64,000 nt of DNA from an uncultured Clostridium sp. (lineage in GTDB: Bacteria; Bacillota; Clostridia; TANB77; CAG-508), in the NCBI GenBank assembly GCA_900555835.1, contig USMK01000004.1, forward strand, positions 23,947 to 87,946. Reading direction: 5' to 3'. Positions 53,160-63,336 of the stretch are shown piece after piece (within the stretch, counting starts at the first letter, position 1; every line of letters begins with the position of its first letter). The notes below the pieces were generated by a model. That model saw only the letters and a list, made by a program, of their open reading frames with translations, was not told the origin of the DNA and searched no databases. Both the position numbers and the translations under genes were made by a program.

Positions 53160-54884
53160 ATGAAAAATAAGAGATTATTATTTATAATTGTGATTTTAAT
53201 AGTATTAATAGGTGCAATAATATTTGGAGTAAATAGTATTATAAAATCTAGGAAAAATTATACATTAACACAAATAACAAATCCTAATTATTATACATTA
53301 TATAAAAACGGAAAAGTAGGAATAATTAATACAAAAGGAGAAACCGTTATAAAACCAGAATATAATTATATTCAATTACCAAACCCAGAGAAAGCAGTTT
53401 TTATATGCAGTAATTCAGATAAAACAGTTATTTTAAATGAAAATAGACAAGAAATATTTAATAATTATGATGAAGTAACAGCAATTTCTGTAACAGGAAC
53501 AATAGGAGATATTCCTTTTGAAAAAGCCGTATTAAGATACAAACAAAATGGATTATATGGCTTGATAAATCTTGATGGAAAAGTAATAACAAAGCCAATA
53601 TATGAAAAAGTAGAAAGTGTACCATATAAAGAAGGCGAATTATTAGTGCAAAAAGATGGAAAACAAGGTGTTATAAATGCAAAAGGAGTGGAACTTGTAA
53701 AAATAAAATATGATAGCATTGTTGGAGATGGATATTATAATCAAGTTGATTATAAAGAAGCGGGATATATTGTTGGAATAAAGCAAGAAAATAAAATGCT
53801 ATATGGATATTTAAATAATCAGGGAAAAGAAGTGCTGAAAAATGAATATGATGAAATTTCAAGGCTAACAAATACAAAAGATAAAAATGTGTGCTTAATA
53901 ACAACACAAAATGGTAAAAAGGGATTAGTAAAAAATAATAAGGAAGTTTTAGAAAACATATATGACCAAATGGAATATGATTCAACAATTGAACTTGTAA
54001 AAGTAAAAAAAGATGAGCTATATGGGATTTGCAATTTAGATGGAAATGTGATTTTGAATACTGAATATAAAGAAATTTCTTATAAGGGAATATATATACA
54101 GGCAACAAATAAAGCTAGTAAAATTGTGAATTTTGATAGAAGTGGAAACGAACAAAAAGAGAATAACTACAAAAAAGTTATAGCAACAGAAAATCCTAAA
54201 TATTTTATAACAGTAGGACAAAACAATTTATATGGAATTATAAACGAAAATGGAGTAGAAACAACAACAAATAAATATACATATATAGAATATTTACAAG
54301 GAGAGTATTTTTCAGCATATAACGAAGATAATCAAATTGGAATTATAGATCATTATGGAAATATTGTATTAGGGATTCAATATAATTTAGTGCAAAAGAT
54401 AAAAGGAACCGAAATGATACAAGTTAGTGATAATAGCAAAGGTGTACTAGAAGTTTATTCTTCTGATATAAAACAAGTTGCAATAATGAAAAATGCAAAA
54501 TTATATACAGCAGAAAATTATATAAAAATTGTATCAGATACAGAAACAAAATACATAAGTTTAGACGGAAAAATAATAACAAATAAACAGGCACTACCTA
54601 ATAATACACTTTTTGCAACATCAAAATATGGACTATGGGGATTTGAAGACAAAGATGGAAAAGTAGTTGTAAATCAAGTTTATGATATGGTAACAGAATT
54701 TAATAGATATGGTTTTGCTGGAATAAAGGAAGGAAACAAATGGGGAGTTATAAGAGAGGATGGAACCGTAATTGTAGCCCCAACATACGAAATTCCTTCT
54801 AATATAGAACCTGAATTTATAGGTAAATATCATAAAATAAATTATGGTGGAGTATCATACTTCACAGACGATAAAATAGAATAA
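53160..54884 (+). CDS. Membrane-anchored WG-repeat protein (second copy)
   Basis: A 574-residue protein with an N-terminal membrane helix (about residues 5-25) and roughly ten WG-type repeats (KVGIINTKGETVI, KQGVINAKGVELV, KWGVIREDGTVIV). Same architecture and C-terminal region (EFIGKYH versus DFIGKWH) as the 8041 protein. ATG 53160 follows gaaggag; an ATG at 53142 overlaps that site. Not clearly part of the sortase operon. Ligand unknown. Confidence 0.85.
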   Translation: MKNKRLLFIIVILIVLIGAIIFGVNSIIKSRKNYTLTQITNPNYYTLYKNGKVGIINTKGETVIKPEYNYIQLPNPEKAVFICSNSDKTVILNENRQEIFNNYDEVTAISVTGTIGDIPFEKAVLRYKQNGLYGLINLDGKVITKPIYEKVESVPYKEGELLVQKDGKQGVINAKGVELVKIKYDSIVGDGYYNQVDYKEAGYIVGIKQENKMLYGYLNNQGKEVLKNEYDEISRLTNTKDKNVCLITTQNGKKGLVKNNKEVLENIYDQMEYDSTIELVKVKKDELYGICNLDGNVILNTEYKEISYKGIYIQATNKASKIVNFDRSGNEQKENNYKKVIATENPKYFITVGQNNLYGIINENGVETTTNKYTYIEYLQGEYFSAYNEDNQIGIIDHYGNIVLGIQYNLVQKIKGTEMIQVSDNSKGVLEVYSSDIKQVAIMKNAKLYTAENYIKIVSDTETKYISLDGKIITNKQALPNNTLFATSKYGLWGFEDKDGKVVVNQVYDMVTEFNRYGFAGIKEGNKWGVIREDGTVIVAPTYEIPSNIEPEFIGKYHKINYGGVSYFTDDKIE

Positions 54885-54896
54885 GAGGTAAAAATT

Positions 54897-56141
54897 ATGT
54901 ATAAAGAATATGGAATAAGTGAAGAAATAGAAAATTTAGCAAAACAGGTTGAAGAAGAAATAAAACCAGAACTAGAAGAAATAAATAAGATATGCCAAAT
55001 AAATAGTTTAAAAGTATTAAAAGCATTTCAAAAATATAAAGTTTCAGAAGTTCATTTTAATTCTTCAACAGGATATGGATATGGGGATATTGGTAGAGAA
55101 ACAATAGAATCAATATTTGCAGAGGTTCTAGGAGCAGAAGATGCCTTAGTTAGGTCTCAATTCATATCTGGAACACATGCTTTAACAGTTACTTTGTTTG
55201 GATTATTAAGACCAGGAGATGTAATGCTTAGCATAAATGGAAAACCTTATGACACATTAGACAAAGTAATTGGAATTGAAGAAAATCCTAGTTCATTAAA
55301 ATCTTTTGGAGTAAAATATGAACAAATAGATTTAGTTGATAATCAATTTGACGAAGAAAAAATAATAAATAGATTAAAAAAGGGAAAAGTTAAATTGATA
55401 GAAATCCAAAGGTCAACAGGATATTCTACAAGAGATAGCTTATGTATAGAAAAAGTACAAGATATAATTAAAAAAATAAAACAAGTATCACCAGAAACCA
55501 TAATTATGATAGACAACTGTTATTGTGAATTTGTAAGAGAAATCGAACCAGCACAAATAGGAGCAGATATTGTTGTGGGATCTTTAATTAAAAACTTAGG
55601 TGGTGGAATTGCTCCAAATGGTGCGTATGTTGTAGGAAAAAAAGAACTGATTGAATTAGTAGCAGAAAGACTTACTGTACCAGGACAAGGAAAAGAAGTT
55701 GGACCAAGTTTAGGATTAAATAAAGCATTTTTGCAAGGATTATTTTTCGCTCCATCAGTTGTTGCTTCAAGTTTAAAAACAGCAGTATTTACAAGCAGAA
55801 TGCTTGAAAAATTAGGATATGATGTTAAACCCAAGTTTGATAGTAAAAGAGTAGATATTGTTCAAACAATAATATTTGGAGAACCTACAAAATTGATAAA
55901 ATTCTGTCAAGGCATTCAAATGGGTTCCCCGATAGATTCAAATGCTATACCAGAACCTTGGGATATGCCAGGATATACAAGTAAGGTAATAATGGCCGCA
56001 GGAGCTTTTACAAATGGTTCTTCGATAGAACTAAGTTGTGATGCTCCAATAAGAGAACCATATATAGCATATATGCAAGGTGGACTAACATATGAATATG
56101 GCAAATTAGGTGTATTAAAAGCGATTCAAAATATAAGGTAA
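54897..56141 (+). CDS. PLP-dependent methionine gamma-lyase / aluminium resistance family protein
   Basis: A 414-residue fold-type I PLP enzyme of the family annotated as aluminium resistance protein or methionine gamma-lyase. The PLP lysine lies in GSLIKNLGGGIAPNG, the cofactor-binding Asp in IMIDNCYCEF, and the substrate-side YGYGDIGRET near residue 60. Ribosome site aagaggtaa, 12 bp after the WG-repeat gene. The true substrate is not settled by sequence. Confidence 0.88.
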   Translation: MYKEYGISEEIENLAKQVEEEIKPELEEINKICQINSLKVLKAFQKYKVSEVHFNSSTGYGYGDIGRETIESIFAEVLGAEDALVRSQFISGTHALTVTLFGLLRPGDVMLSINGKPYDTLDKVIGIEENPSSLKSFGVKYEQIDLVDNQFDEEKIINRLKKGKVKLIEIQRSTGYSTRDSLCIEKVQDIIKKIKQVSPETIIMIDNCYCEFVREIEPAQIGADIVVGSLIKNLGGGIAPNGAYVVGKKELIELVAERLTVPGQGKEVGPSLGLNKAFLQGLFFAPSVVASSLKTAVFTSRMLEKLGYDVKPKFDSKRVDIVQTIIFGEPTKLIKFCQGIQMGSPIDSNAIPEPWDMPGYTSKVIMAAGAFTNGSSIELSCDAPIREPYIAYMQGGLTYEYGKLGVLKAIQNIR

Positions 56142-56153
56142 TGGAGAATGTGT

Positions 56154-57395
56154 ATGAAAGTTGTAATTATAGGTGGAGGACCAGCAGGAATGCTTAGTGC
56201 TATAAAATCTGCCCAAGAAGGAAACGATGTAACTATACTAGAAAAAATGAATACTTGTGGCAGAAAATTGCTAATAACCGGAAAAGGAAGGTGCAACATA
56301 ACTAATGCAATTGATATAGACGAATTTATAAAAAATATACCTGGGAATGGAAAATTTTTATATAGCGCATTTCAAAACTTTAATAATCAAGACATAATTA
56401 AAATGCTGGAAAAAGAAGGAGTACATACAAAAGTAGAAAGAGGAAACAGAATATTTCCAACAAGTGATAAATCAATGGATGTATTAAATGCTTTATTAAA
56501 AACACTAAAAAAACTAAATGTAAAAATTAAAACAAATACAAAAGTAAAAGAAATTTTGGTACAAGAAAATACTGTATGTGGTGTGATTACAGAAAACAAT
56601 GAAAAAATAGAAGCTCAAAAAGTAATATTAGCAACAGGAGGAAAAAGTTATCCAGCAACTGGTTCAACAGGAGATGGATATGAAATGGCAAAGAAATTAG
56701 GACATACTATTACAGAAATAAAAGGTTCATTAGTTCCACTTAAAATGTACGAAGTAGGCATATGCAAAGAGCTACAGGGACTAAGCTTAAAAAATGTAAA
56801 AATACATATAAAAACAGAAAATAAAAAAATATATGAAGATTTTGGAGAAATGTTATTTACACATTTTGGAGTTTCTGGACCTATAATACTTAGTGCCTCA
56901 GCAGTAATGCTAAGATATAAGAATATAAATAAATTATTAAGTGAGCAGAAAGTAAAATTACAGATAGATTTTAAACCAGCATTAACAAATGAAAAATTGG
57001 ATGCTAGAATTCAAAGAGATTTTGAAAAAATGAAGAATAAGCAATTCAAAAACAGCTTAAATGAGTTATTGCCACAAAAACTAATTCCTGTAATAATAGA
57101 AAAATCGGGAATTGATTCAGATAAACATGTAAATGAAATAACTAGAACAGAAAGACTCAATTTAGTAGTTTTATTAAAAAATTTTGAATTAATTATAAAA
57201 GATTTTAAAGAAATAGAAGAAGCAATAGTAACTGCAGGAGGAATTAGCATAAAAGAAATAAATCCTAAAACAATGGAATCTAAATTAATAAATGGATTAT
57301 ATTTTGCGGGAGAAATTATTGACGTAGATGCTTATACAGGTGGATTTAATTTGCAAATCGCTTATAGTACTGGATATACTGCTGGAATGAATTAG
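56154..57395 (+). CDS. HI0933-type flavoprotein (BaiN/YhiN family)
   Basis: A 413-residue FAD-dependent oxidoreductase. FAD-binding GGGPAGMLSA at the N-terminus, GRKLLITGKGRCNITNA after it, ATGGKSYPATGSTGDGYE in the middle, and the C-terminal YFAGEIIDVDAYTGGFNLQ are all family hallmarks. ATG 56154 is chosen because ggagaatgtgt supplies the ribosome site. Located 12 bp after the PLP enzyme and 10 bp before the next gene. Substrate unknown. Confidence 0.92.
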   Translation: MKVVIIGGGPAGMLSAIKSAQEGNDVTILEKMNTCGRKLLITGKGRCNITNAIDIDEFIKNIPGNGKFLYSAFQNFNNQDIIKMLEKEGVHTKVERGNRIFPTSDKSMDVLNALLKTLKKLNVKIKTNTKVKEILVQENTVCGVITENNEKIEAQKVILATGGKSYPATGSTGDGYEMAKKLGHTITEIKGSLVPLKMYEVGICKELQGLSLKNVKIHIKTENKKIYEDFGEMLFTHFGVSGPIILSASAVMLRYKNINKLLSEQKVKLQIDFKPALTNEKLDARIQRDFEKMKNKQFKNSLNELLPQKLIPVIIEKSGIDSDKHVNEITRTERLNLVVLLKNFELIIKDFKEIEEAIVTAGGISIKEINPKTMESKLINGLYFAGEIIDVDAYTGGFNLQIAYSTGYTAGMN

Positions 57396-57405
57396 GAGTG
57401 ATTAA

Positions 57406-58041
57406 ATGCAAGAATTAAAAACAATAAAAAATAATGGAATTGCTGAAATTATAGAAAAAAAGTCAAAATTTATAGGACAAGCATTTTATGTAGAAAATAA
57501 GGAAAAAGCAGAAGAAATTATAAAAGAAATAAGAAAAAAATATTCAGATGCAAGGCATAATTGCTATGCATACTACATATTAGAAGAAAATACAGAATCA
57601 ACAAAATCTAGTGATGATGGAGAACCGGCAGGAACAGCTGGAATGCCAATTTTAAATGTAATAAAAGAAAATAATTTAAAGAATATACTTGTTATAGTAA
57701 CAAGATATTTTGGCGGGATATTACTAGGGACAGGTGGACTGGTAAGATGCTATACTAAGGCTACCACGGAATCAATAAAAAATGCAATTATTGTAGAAAA
57801 AGAAATTGGATATAAAATAAAATTTGTAACTAATTATAATAAACAAGAAGAATTAAAATATTATCTAAAACAAAATTTGTGTAATATAATTGATACAACA
57901 TATTTAGAAAAAATAGAAATAATAGCAGAAATATCAGAAAAAGTAAAAAAAGAAATAGAAGAAAATCTTGTAAAAAAAGATAAAATGTATGAATGTGCAG
58001 AAATACTGGAAACTAAGTACATAGAGAAAAGAACAAAATGA
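57406..58041 (+). CDS. YigZ/IMPACT family protein
   Basis: A 211-residue protein with the UPF0029 signature in DDGEPAGTAGMPIL (about residues 67-80) and VTRYFGGILLGTGGLVRCY, plus a C-terminal DUF1949-like domain. Normal length. Proposed to bind nucleic acid or act on translation; bacterial function is not settled. Last gene of the run starting at 54897. Confidence 0.92.
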   Translation: MQELKTIKNNGIAEIIEKKSKFIGQAFYVENKEKAEEIIKEIRKKYSDARHNCYAYYILEENTESTKSSDDGEPAGTAGMPILNVIKENNLKNILVIVTRYFGGILLGTGGLVRCYTKATTESIKNAIIVEKEIGYKIKFVTNYNKQEELKYYLKQNLCNIIDTTYLEKIEIIAEISEKVKKEIEENLVKKDKMYECAEILETKYIEKRTK

Positions 58042-58079
58042 AGAAAATACAAAAATTAGAAAAAATTTCCAAAAATCTA

Positions 58080-58108
58080 TTGCACATTTGTCGAAAACAT
58101 ATTATAAT
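58080..58108 (+). promoter_or_regulatory. spo0A promoter with a Spo0A box in the spacer
   Basis: TTGCAC (58080-58085), 17 bp, TATAAT (58103-58108). TGTCGAA at 58089-58095 lies between the two boxes, so Spo0A could regulate, probably repress, this promoter. Confidence 0.7.
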
Positions 58109-58154
58109 GAAAATGTAAAATTTTTACAAATTTATTTTATTAGGGGGAATTGTT

Positions 58155-58973
58155 TTGAAAAATAAAATAACAGTATTGATAGCAGATGACAATGCAGATT
58201 TTGCAAATAATTTGACAGAATGTCTAGAAAACCAAGAAGATATGGAGGTAATAGCTGTTGCAAAAGACGGAAAAGAAGCAGTAGAAATGATAAAAAATAC
58301 AAACCCAGATGTAGTTTTATTAGATGTTATTATGCCACATCTAGATGGCTTAGGAGTATTAGAAGAATTAAATAGCATAAGATTAGAAAAAGTTCCATTA
58401 TGCATAATGCTATCAGCAGTAGGTCAAGATAAAATAACACAAAAAGCAATAAGCTTAGGAGCACAATATTATGTAGTAAAGCCATTTGATATAGAATTAC
58501 TTGTAAAAAGAATAAGAGAACTTAAAATGTATAAAAATACACAAATAAGAAATACATATATATCAAGAGATGTAAAACCTAAATACATAGAAATAGAAGA
58601 TAAATCAAACAAAGACGAAAATCATGTAGAAGCATTAGTAACAAATATAATTCATGAAGTTGGAGTGCCAGCACACATAAAGGGATATCAATATTTAAGA
58701 GATGCAATAATAATTGTAGTAAATAATATTGATGTATTAAATCAAATTACAAAACAACTATATCCAGAAATTGCAGAAAAATATGGTACAACACCAAGTA
58801 GAGTAGAAAGAGCTATTCGCCATGCCATAGAAGTAGCATGGGGAAGAGGCCAAACAGATGCGGTAGAGCGAATTTTCGGTTACACAGTATCAGCAGTAAA
58901 AGGCAAACCAACTAACTCAGAATTTATTGCTATGATTGCTGATAAATTAAGATTAGAACTAAAAACAGCATGA
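58155..58973 (+). CDS. spo0A: Sporulation master regulator Spo0A
   Basis: Response regulator that starts sporulation. The receiver domain (residues 5-120) has the acidic pocket IADDNAD, phosphoacceptor Asp57 in LLDVIMPH and Lys in VVKPFD. The C-terminal sigma-A-contacting DNA-binding domain is highly conserved (GTTPSRVERAIRHAIEVAW). Start is TTG at 58155 after agggggaa. Length 272, normal. Boxes matching its site occur before itself, before the sortase operon and near 18774. Confidence 0.97.
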   Translation: MKNKITVLIADDNADFANNLTECLENQEDMEVIAVAKDGKEAVEMIKNTNPDVVLLDVIMPHLDGLGVLEELNSIRLEKVPLCIMLSAVGQDKITQKAISLGAQYYVVKPFDIELLVKRIRELKMYKNTQIRNTYISRDVKPKYIEIEDKSNKDENHVEALVTNIIHEVGVPAHIKGYQYLRDAIIIVVNNIDVLNQITKQLYPEIAEKYGTTPSRVERAIRHAIEVAWGRGQTDAVERIFGYTVSAVKGKPTNSEFIAMIADKLRLELKTA

Positions 58974-59056
58974 CACTTGCAAATATTATGTAAATGTGGT
59001 AAAATATATAAGTCGATAATTTATTCTAATTACATTATTATAGGAGGTACATCATT

Positions 59057-59926
59057 ATGTTAGACATGAATTTAGACGAAGCAAAAAGAATTTTGAAAGG
59101 TGGTAAATTGGAGCATAATCACTATGGTAATTTTTCGATTGCTAAACGGATTAGCTTAGGAGCAAAACCTTTTGTTATTACTGGTGAACATCGCAATGCA
59201 GAATGTTATGAATTTGCAAACGGATCTCTTCCACAAATGGAACGGGTGAAAAAAATTATTGAAACCATTCCAGATAAGAAATGCGTTTTGCATACAACCG
59301 CTACTAAAATGTACTGGCGAAAATATCAGTCTGATTTAGATTTGTTTGAAAAAATAATGATAAACAGAGTGAGTTGGAAAGATGCTGAAAATAACAAGAG
59401 GCTTAAAACCTTTGCCTTGTTGGAAAATGACTATCTTGAAATGGACAAAAGACTTAAAGAAAAAATTGTTTTTGTTGTTGATTTAAAAATTAGCCAAATG
59501 AAAACCATTCAGGACTTGCATTCTTTCATTACTTGGGCAAATGAGGTTGGTATTAAAAAGATTATGTTTGTTGAGGACGAACAAGAAAGATTACGTTATG
59601 AAGCACGTAGTGCTGAAATCTTTTTAAAACAAGAGCGCCAAAAACAGGAAGATATTTCAAATTTGCGTGCACTGAATCAAGTTAGAATTGAAAAACGCAA
59701 TGTAAATGAAAATCCTTATCCTGTATTTCTGGAAATGATTGGATATGTAATGCAACATGGATTGCATTTACAAGTTGCCAAAGCTGTTCTGGATGGAGAT
59801 GAACTTTACAAACTGCTGTCTTTGGAAGGAAATGGATTAAAAATTATTTTCAAGGAAAAAGCCCTGAAAGACAAGGAGGCTATTTGGCGTATTTCTAAGA
59901 GCCACCAATTCGTCGAAAACATTTAA
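59057..59926 (+). CDS. Unknown protein with foreign codon usage
   Basis: 289 residues, no recognised family; mostly helical and charged, with no signal or membrane helix. Ribosome site aggaggtac. Its codons differ from all neighbours: nine CGN against six AGR for Arg, and frequent GTG, GCC and CTG. It holds two in-frame CGG codons (59147 in AKRIS, 59243 in MERVK) read as Arg without any shift, unlike every native gene here. In the +1 frame the first would hit a stop within four codons. A promoter-like TTGCAA-17-TAAAAT lies at about 58977-59005. Probably acquired by transfer. Confidence 0.75.
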   Translation: MLDMNLDEAKRILKGGKLEHNHYGNFSIAKRISLGAKPFVITGEHRNAECYEFANGSLPQMERVKKIIETIPDKKCVLHTTATKMYWRKYQSDLDLFEKIMINRVSWKDAENNKRLKTFALLENDYLEMDKRLKEKIVFVVDLKISQMKTIQDLHSFITWANEVGIKKIMFVEDEQERLRYEARSAEIFLKQERQKQEDISNLRALNQVRIEKRNVNENPYPVFLEMIGYVMQHGLHLQVAKAVLDGDELYKLLSLEGNGLKIIFKEKALKDKEAIWRISKSHQFVENI

Positions 59927-59945
59927 ACAACTTAATAATGTAAAA

Positions 59946-59976
59946 GAAAAAGGAGCTAAAAATTAGCTCCTTTTTT
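59946..59976. terminator. Bidirectional terminator
   Basis: Stem aaaaaggagcta / tagctcctttttt between the foreign gene and the converging HD gene. Confidence 0.85.
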
Positions 59977-59978
59977 CT

Positions 59979-60506
59979 TTACATTATTTTAATTACTAAA
60001 AAGCTCAAAAATACATAAGTATATCTATATAACACATTTAATTTTCGATTTTGTTTGTAGTGAACATAACTTTCTAATAATGCACAGTATTTGTCTACAA
60101 AAGTTATTATAAATGCTTCCATGCTTTTGGGTGGAATTATAGTAATTGGCCACATATGTTTTAAAATTATATCTTGTTCTTTTTTATTTAGGCTAAATAT
60201 TTTAAGTGAATTATTTAATGCAATTCGTGGATGATGGAAGGCGTGAAATCTTTTTCGACCAGGTTCACGTATTCTCCAATCATATAAAAACAAATCATGA
60301 AGCATTCCTGCACGAGCAGCAGATATGTAATCTAAATTTAATTTCTTACATATTATGTAAGAAATTAAAGCAACTTTATAGCAATGATCAAAGCAAGAAG
60401 TATCATAATGTTGCCTAAAATTACGCATTTGTTGTACTGTATCATTTTCAACAATATCTTTAATTATTGCCCTAAACTCATTAGCACTAATGGATGAACT
60501 ATTCAT
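59979..60506 (-). CDS. HD-domain phosphohydrolase
   Basis: A 175-residue HD-superfamily hydrolase. Metal ligands appear in order as His in FDHCYKVA, His-Asp in GMLHDLFLYDW, His in FHAFHHPRIA, and Asp in VDKYCALLE. The family includes nucleotide phosphohydrolases; the substrate cannot be told. Divergent from rpoB, with a ribosome site aggag before the ATG. Confidence 0.85.
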   Translation of the reverse strand: MNSSSISANEFRAIIKDIVENDTVQQMRNFRQHYDTSCFDHCYKVALISYIICKKLNLDYISAARAGMLHDLFLYDWRIREPGRKRFHAFHHPRIALNNSLKIFSLNKKEQDIILKHMWPITIIPPKSMEAFIITFVDKYCALLESYVHYKQNRKLNVLYRYTYVFLSFLVIKIM

Positions 60507-61065
60507 TTGTTATCTCCTAAAATATAAATATAATTCAATTATAGCATATATATAAATAAAATAAAACATATATAATAAATTTTATATAATATTTTATGAA
60601 GGATAGCTTGATTTTGTAAATAAAAAATGAATTTTTTAGTAATTTTTTATTGACAAGCTGTATCTTAGTGTGATATATTATTATAGAATATTTTTAAAAT
60701 CTTGAAATGACGTTATTAAAAGTGTTAATCTCCTAGGGAAATAAGAGTATTAGGGTGGTTAAGATAGAAAATAAATTTGCGATTAAAAATTAAATATTTA
60801 TAAGAAGGTAAGCTGGCAAATTATGTGAAGTTGCTAGTATACCTTTTTATTGCCTAAATAACGACTTGGAAAAATTAGAAGAATTGAGGAATTAACTAGG
60901 GAAGTAATTATAGAAGAATAAAATTGAGGAGCAGTAAAATTTTATTCTTGTATGATTTGAACTTAGGCTAAGAGGGACTTTTCTTCTGTAATTTTTAAAA
61001 GTATTATAAATCTGCCAAAAAATTTAAGAATGCTTTTGCATTTAGTATTAATAGGGGTGATTTTT
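60507..61065 (+). promoter_or_regulatory. Long rpoB upstream region and leader
   Basis: 559 bp without a gene. TTGACA (60650-60655), 18 bp, TATATT (60674-60679) is a likely rpoB promoter and would give a leader of about 380 nt. The leader has short inverted segments but no riboswitch I can name. rplJ and rplL, often just upstream of rpoB, are absent. The left part holds the promoter of the HD gene (minus-strand TATAAT near 60540). Confidence 0.55.
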
Positions 61066-63336
61066 TTGTTAACAGATGTTAAACACGAAAAATGTGTACG
61101 TAAAACATTTGCAAGAATTGGCGATTTTATAGAAATGCCAAATCTTATCAAAGTTCAAAAAGATTCTTATGAATGGTTTTTAAAAGAGGGACTAGGAGAA
61201 GTTTTAAAAGATATTTCTCCAATAGAAGATTATTCTGGAAATCTTGTACTTGAATTTTTTGACTATTACATGGAAGAAAATACAAAATACACAATAGAAG
61301 AGGCAAAAGAAAGAGATGCTACATATTCTTCAAGACTACATGTTAAAGTAAGATTAATTAACAGAGAAACAGGAGAAATCAAGGAACAGGAAATTTATTT
61401 AGGTGATTTCCCTATTATGACAGATAGTGGTACTTTTATAATCAATGGTGCAGAAAGAGTTGTAGTAAGCCAATTAGTTCGTTCACCAGGATGCTATTAT
61501 GCTTCTGATTATGACAAAACAGGTGCTAAATTATTTACATCAACAGTTATGCCAATAAGAGGTGCTTGGCTTGAATATGAAACAGATGCAAATGACGTTT
61601 TCTATGTAAGAATAGATAGAACAAGAAAGCTACCAGTAACTTGCTTGTTAAGAGCACTAGGATTAGAAACAGATACACAAATAATTGAATATTTTGGTGA
61701 TGATAGAAAATTAGTTGCTACAATAAATAAAGACACAGTAAAAACAGCTGATGAAGCTATTATAGAAATTTATAAAAAATTAAGACCAGGAGAATTGCCA
61801 ACAGTAGATGCTGCTAGAAATTTATTTAGTGGATTATTCTTCGATAATAGAAGATATGACTTAGCAAAAGTTGGTAGATATAAATTCAACAAAAAATTAA
61901 GCCTAGCTGAAAGAATTACAAATAAAGTTGCTTTTGACGATATTGTAAATACTGAAACAGGTGAACTAATTGTAGAAAAAGATTCTGTTATAACAAAAGA
62001 AATGGCAGAAGAAATTCAAAATTCTGGAATTAATATTGTAGATTTGAAAGTAAATGACAGAAAAGTTAGAGTAATTGGAAACGGAACAGTAGATATACAT
62101 AAATATTTACCAAATTTAGATTTATCTGATTTAAAAATTAAAGAAAATGTTAATTTTGAAGTATTAAAAGGTATTGTAGAAAATACAGAAGAGTCTAAAT
62201 TAAAGAAAGAAATCGAAGACAGAATAGAAGAGTTAATACCAAAGCATATTACAACAGAAGATATATTAGCATCTGTTAACTATTTATTAGACTTACAATA
62301 CGGATTAGGAAACGTAGATGACATAGATCATTTAGGAAACAGAAGAATTAGATGTGTTGGAGAACTTCTTCAAAACCAATTCAGAGTAGGTTTAACAAGA
62401 CTTGAAAGAGTGGTTCGCGAAAGAATGACAATTCAAGACTTAGATGTTGTAACACCACAAACATTGATCAACACAAAACCTATAACATCTTCAATTAGAG
62501 AGTTCTTTGGAAGCTCACAATTGTCACAATTTATGGATCAAACAAATCCTCTTTCTGAATTAACACATAAAAGAAGAATTTCTGCATTAGGACCTGGTGG
62601 TCTTTCAAGAGAAAGAGCAGGATTCGAAGTTCGTGATGTTCACTACACACATTATGGTAGATTATGCCCAATAGAATCACCAGAAGGACCAAACATTGGA
62701 CTTATATCAGCACTTTCTTCATTTGCTGTAATAAATGAATATGGATTTATTGAAACACCATATAGAAAAATAGATCCAGAAACAGGAAAAGTAACAGACC
62801 AAGTAGAATATATGTCAGCTGATGTTGAAGATGGACATATTATTGCACAAGCAAATGAACCACTAGACGAAGAAGGCAGAATTAAAAATAAGAGAGTAAA
62901 AGTTAGATACTTAGATGAAATCATAGAAGTTGAAAGAGAAAAAGTAGATTATATCGACATATCTCCAAAACAATTAGTTTCAGTTGCAGCAGCAATGATT
63001 CCTTTCTTAGAGCATGATGATGCAAACCGTGCGTTAATGGGAGCAAACATGCAAAGACAAGCTGTTCCATTACTAATGACAGATTCACCAATGGTTGGAA
63101 CAGGTATTGAATATAGAGCTGCAAAGGATTCTGGAATAACAGTTTTAAGCAAAGAAGATGGAACAGTTGAAAGAGTTACAGGAGACGAAATTGTAATTAA
63201 AAATAATAAAGGAAATAAAACAACATATAAATTACGTAAATTCAAAAGAACAAATGGTGGAACTTGTATAAATCAAAGACCAATCGTTGTAAAAGGTGAA
63301 AAAGTAAAAGCTGGAGATGTAATTGCAGATGGACCT
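61066..63336 (+). CDS. rpoB: RNA polymerase beta subunit, 3' truncated at a junction
   Basis: First 757 residues of RpoB (full length in Clostridia is about 1200). Start TTG 61066 follows aggggtga. Normal beta sequence runs through the lobe domains and the rifampicin region (FFGSSQLSQFMDQTNPLSEL, THKRRISALGPGG) and breaks off after KVKAGDVIADGP. Beyond 63336 the strand carries the reverse complement of another rpoB. The missing part holds the catalytic double-psi barrel ligands and the flap, so this copy cannot work as it stands. Either a chimeric assembly or a rearranged copy. Confidence 0.93.

Noticed and set aside
60680..61060. A riboswitch or T-box in the rpoB leader
   Set aside because: No conserved T-box, GC-rich aptamer core or U-run terminator was recognisable; left as an undefined leader.
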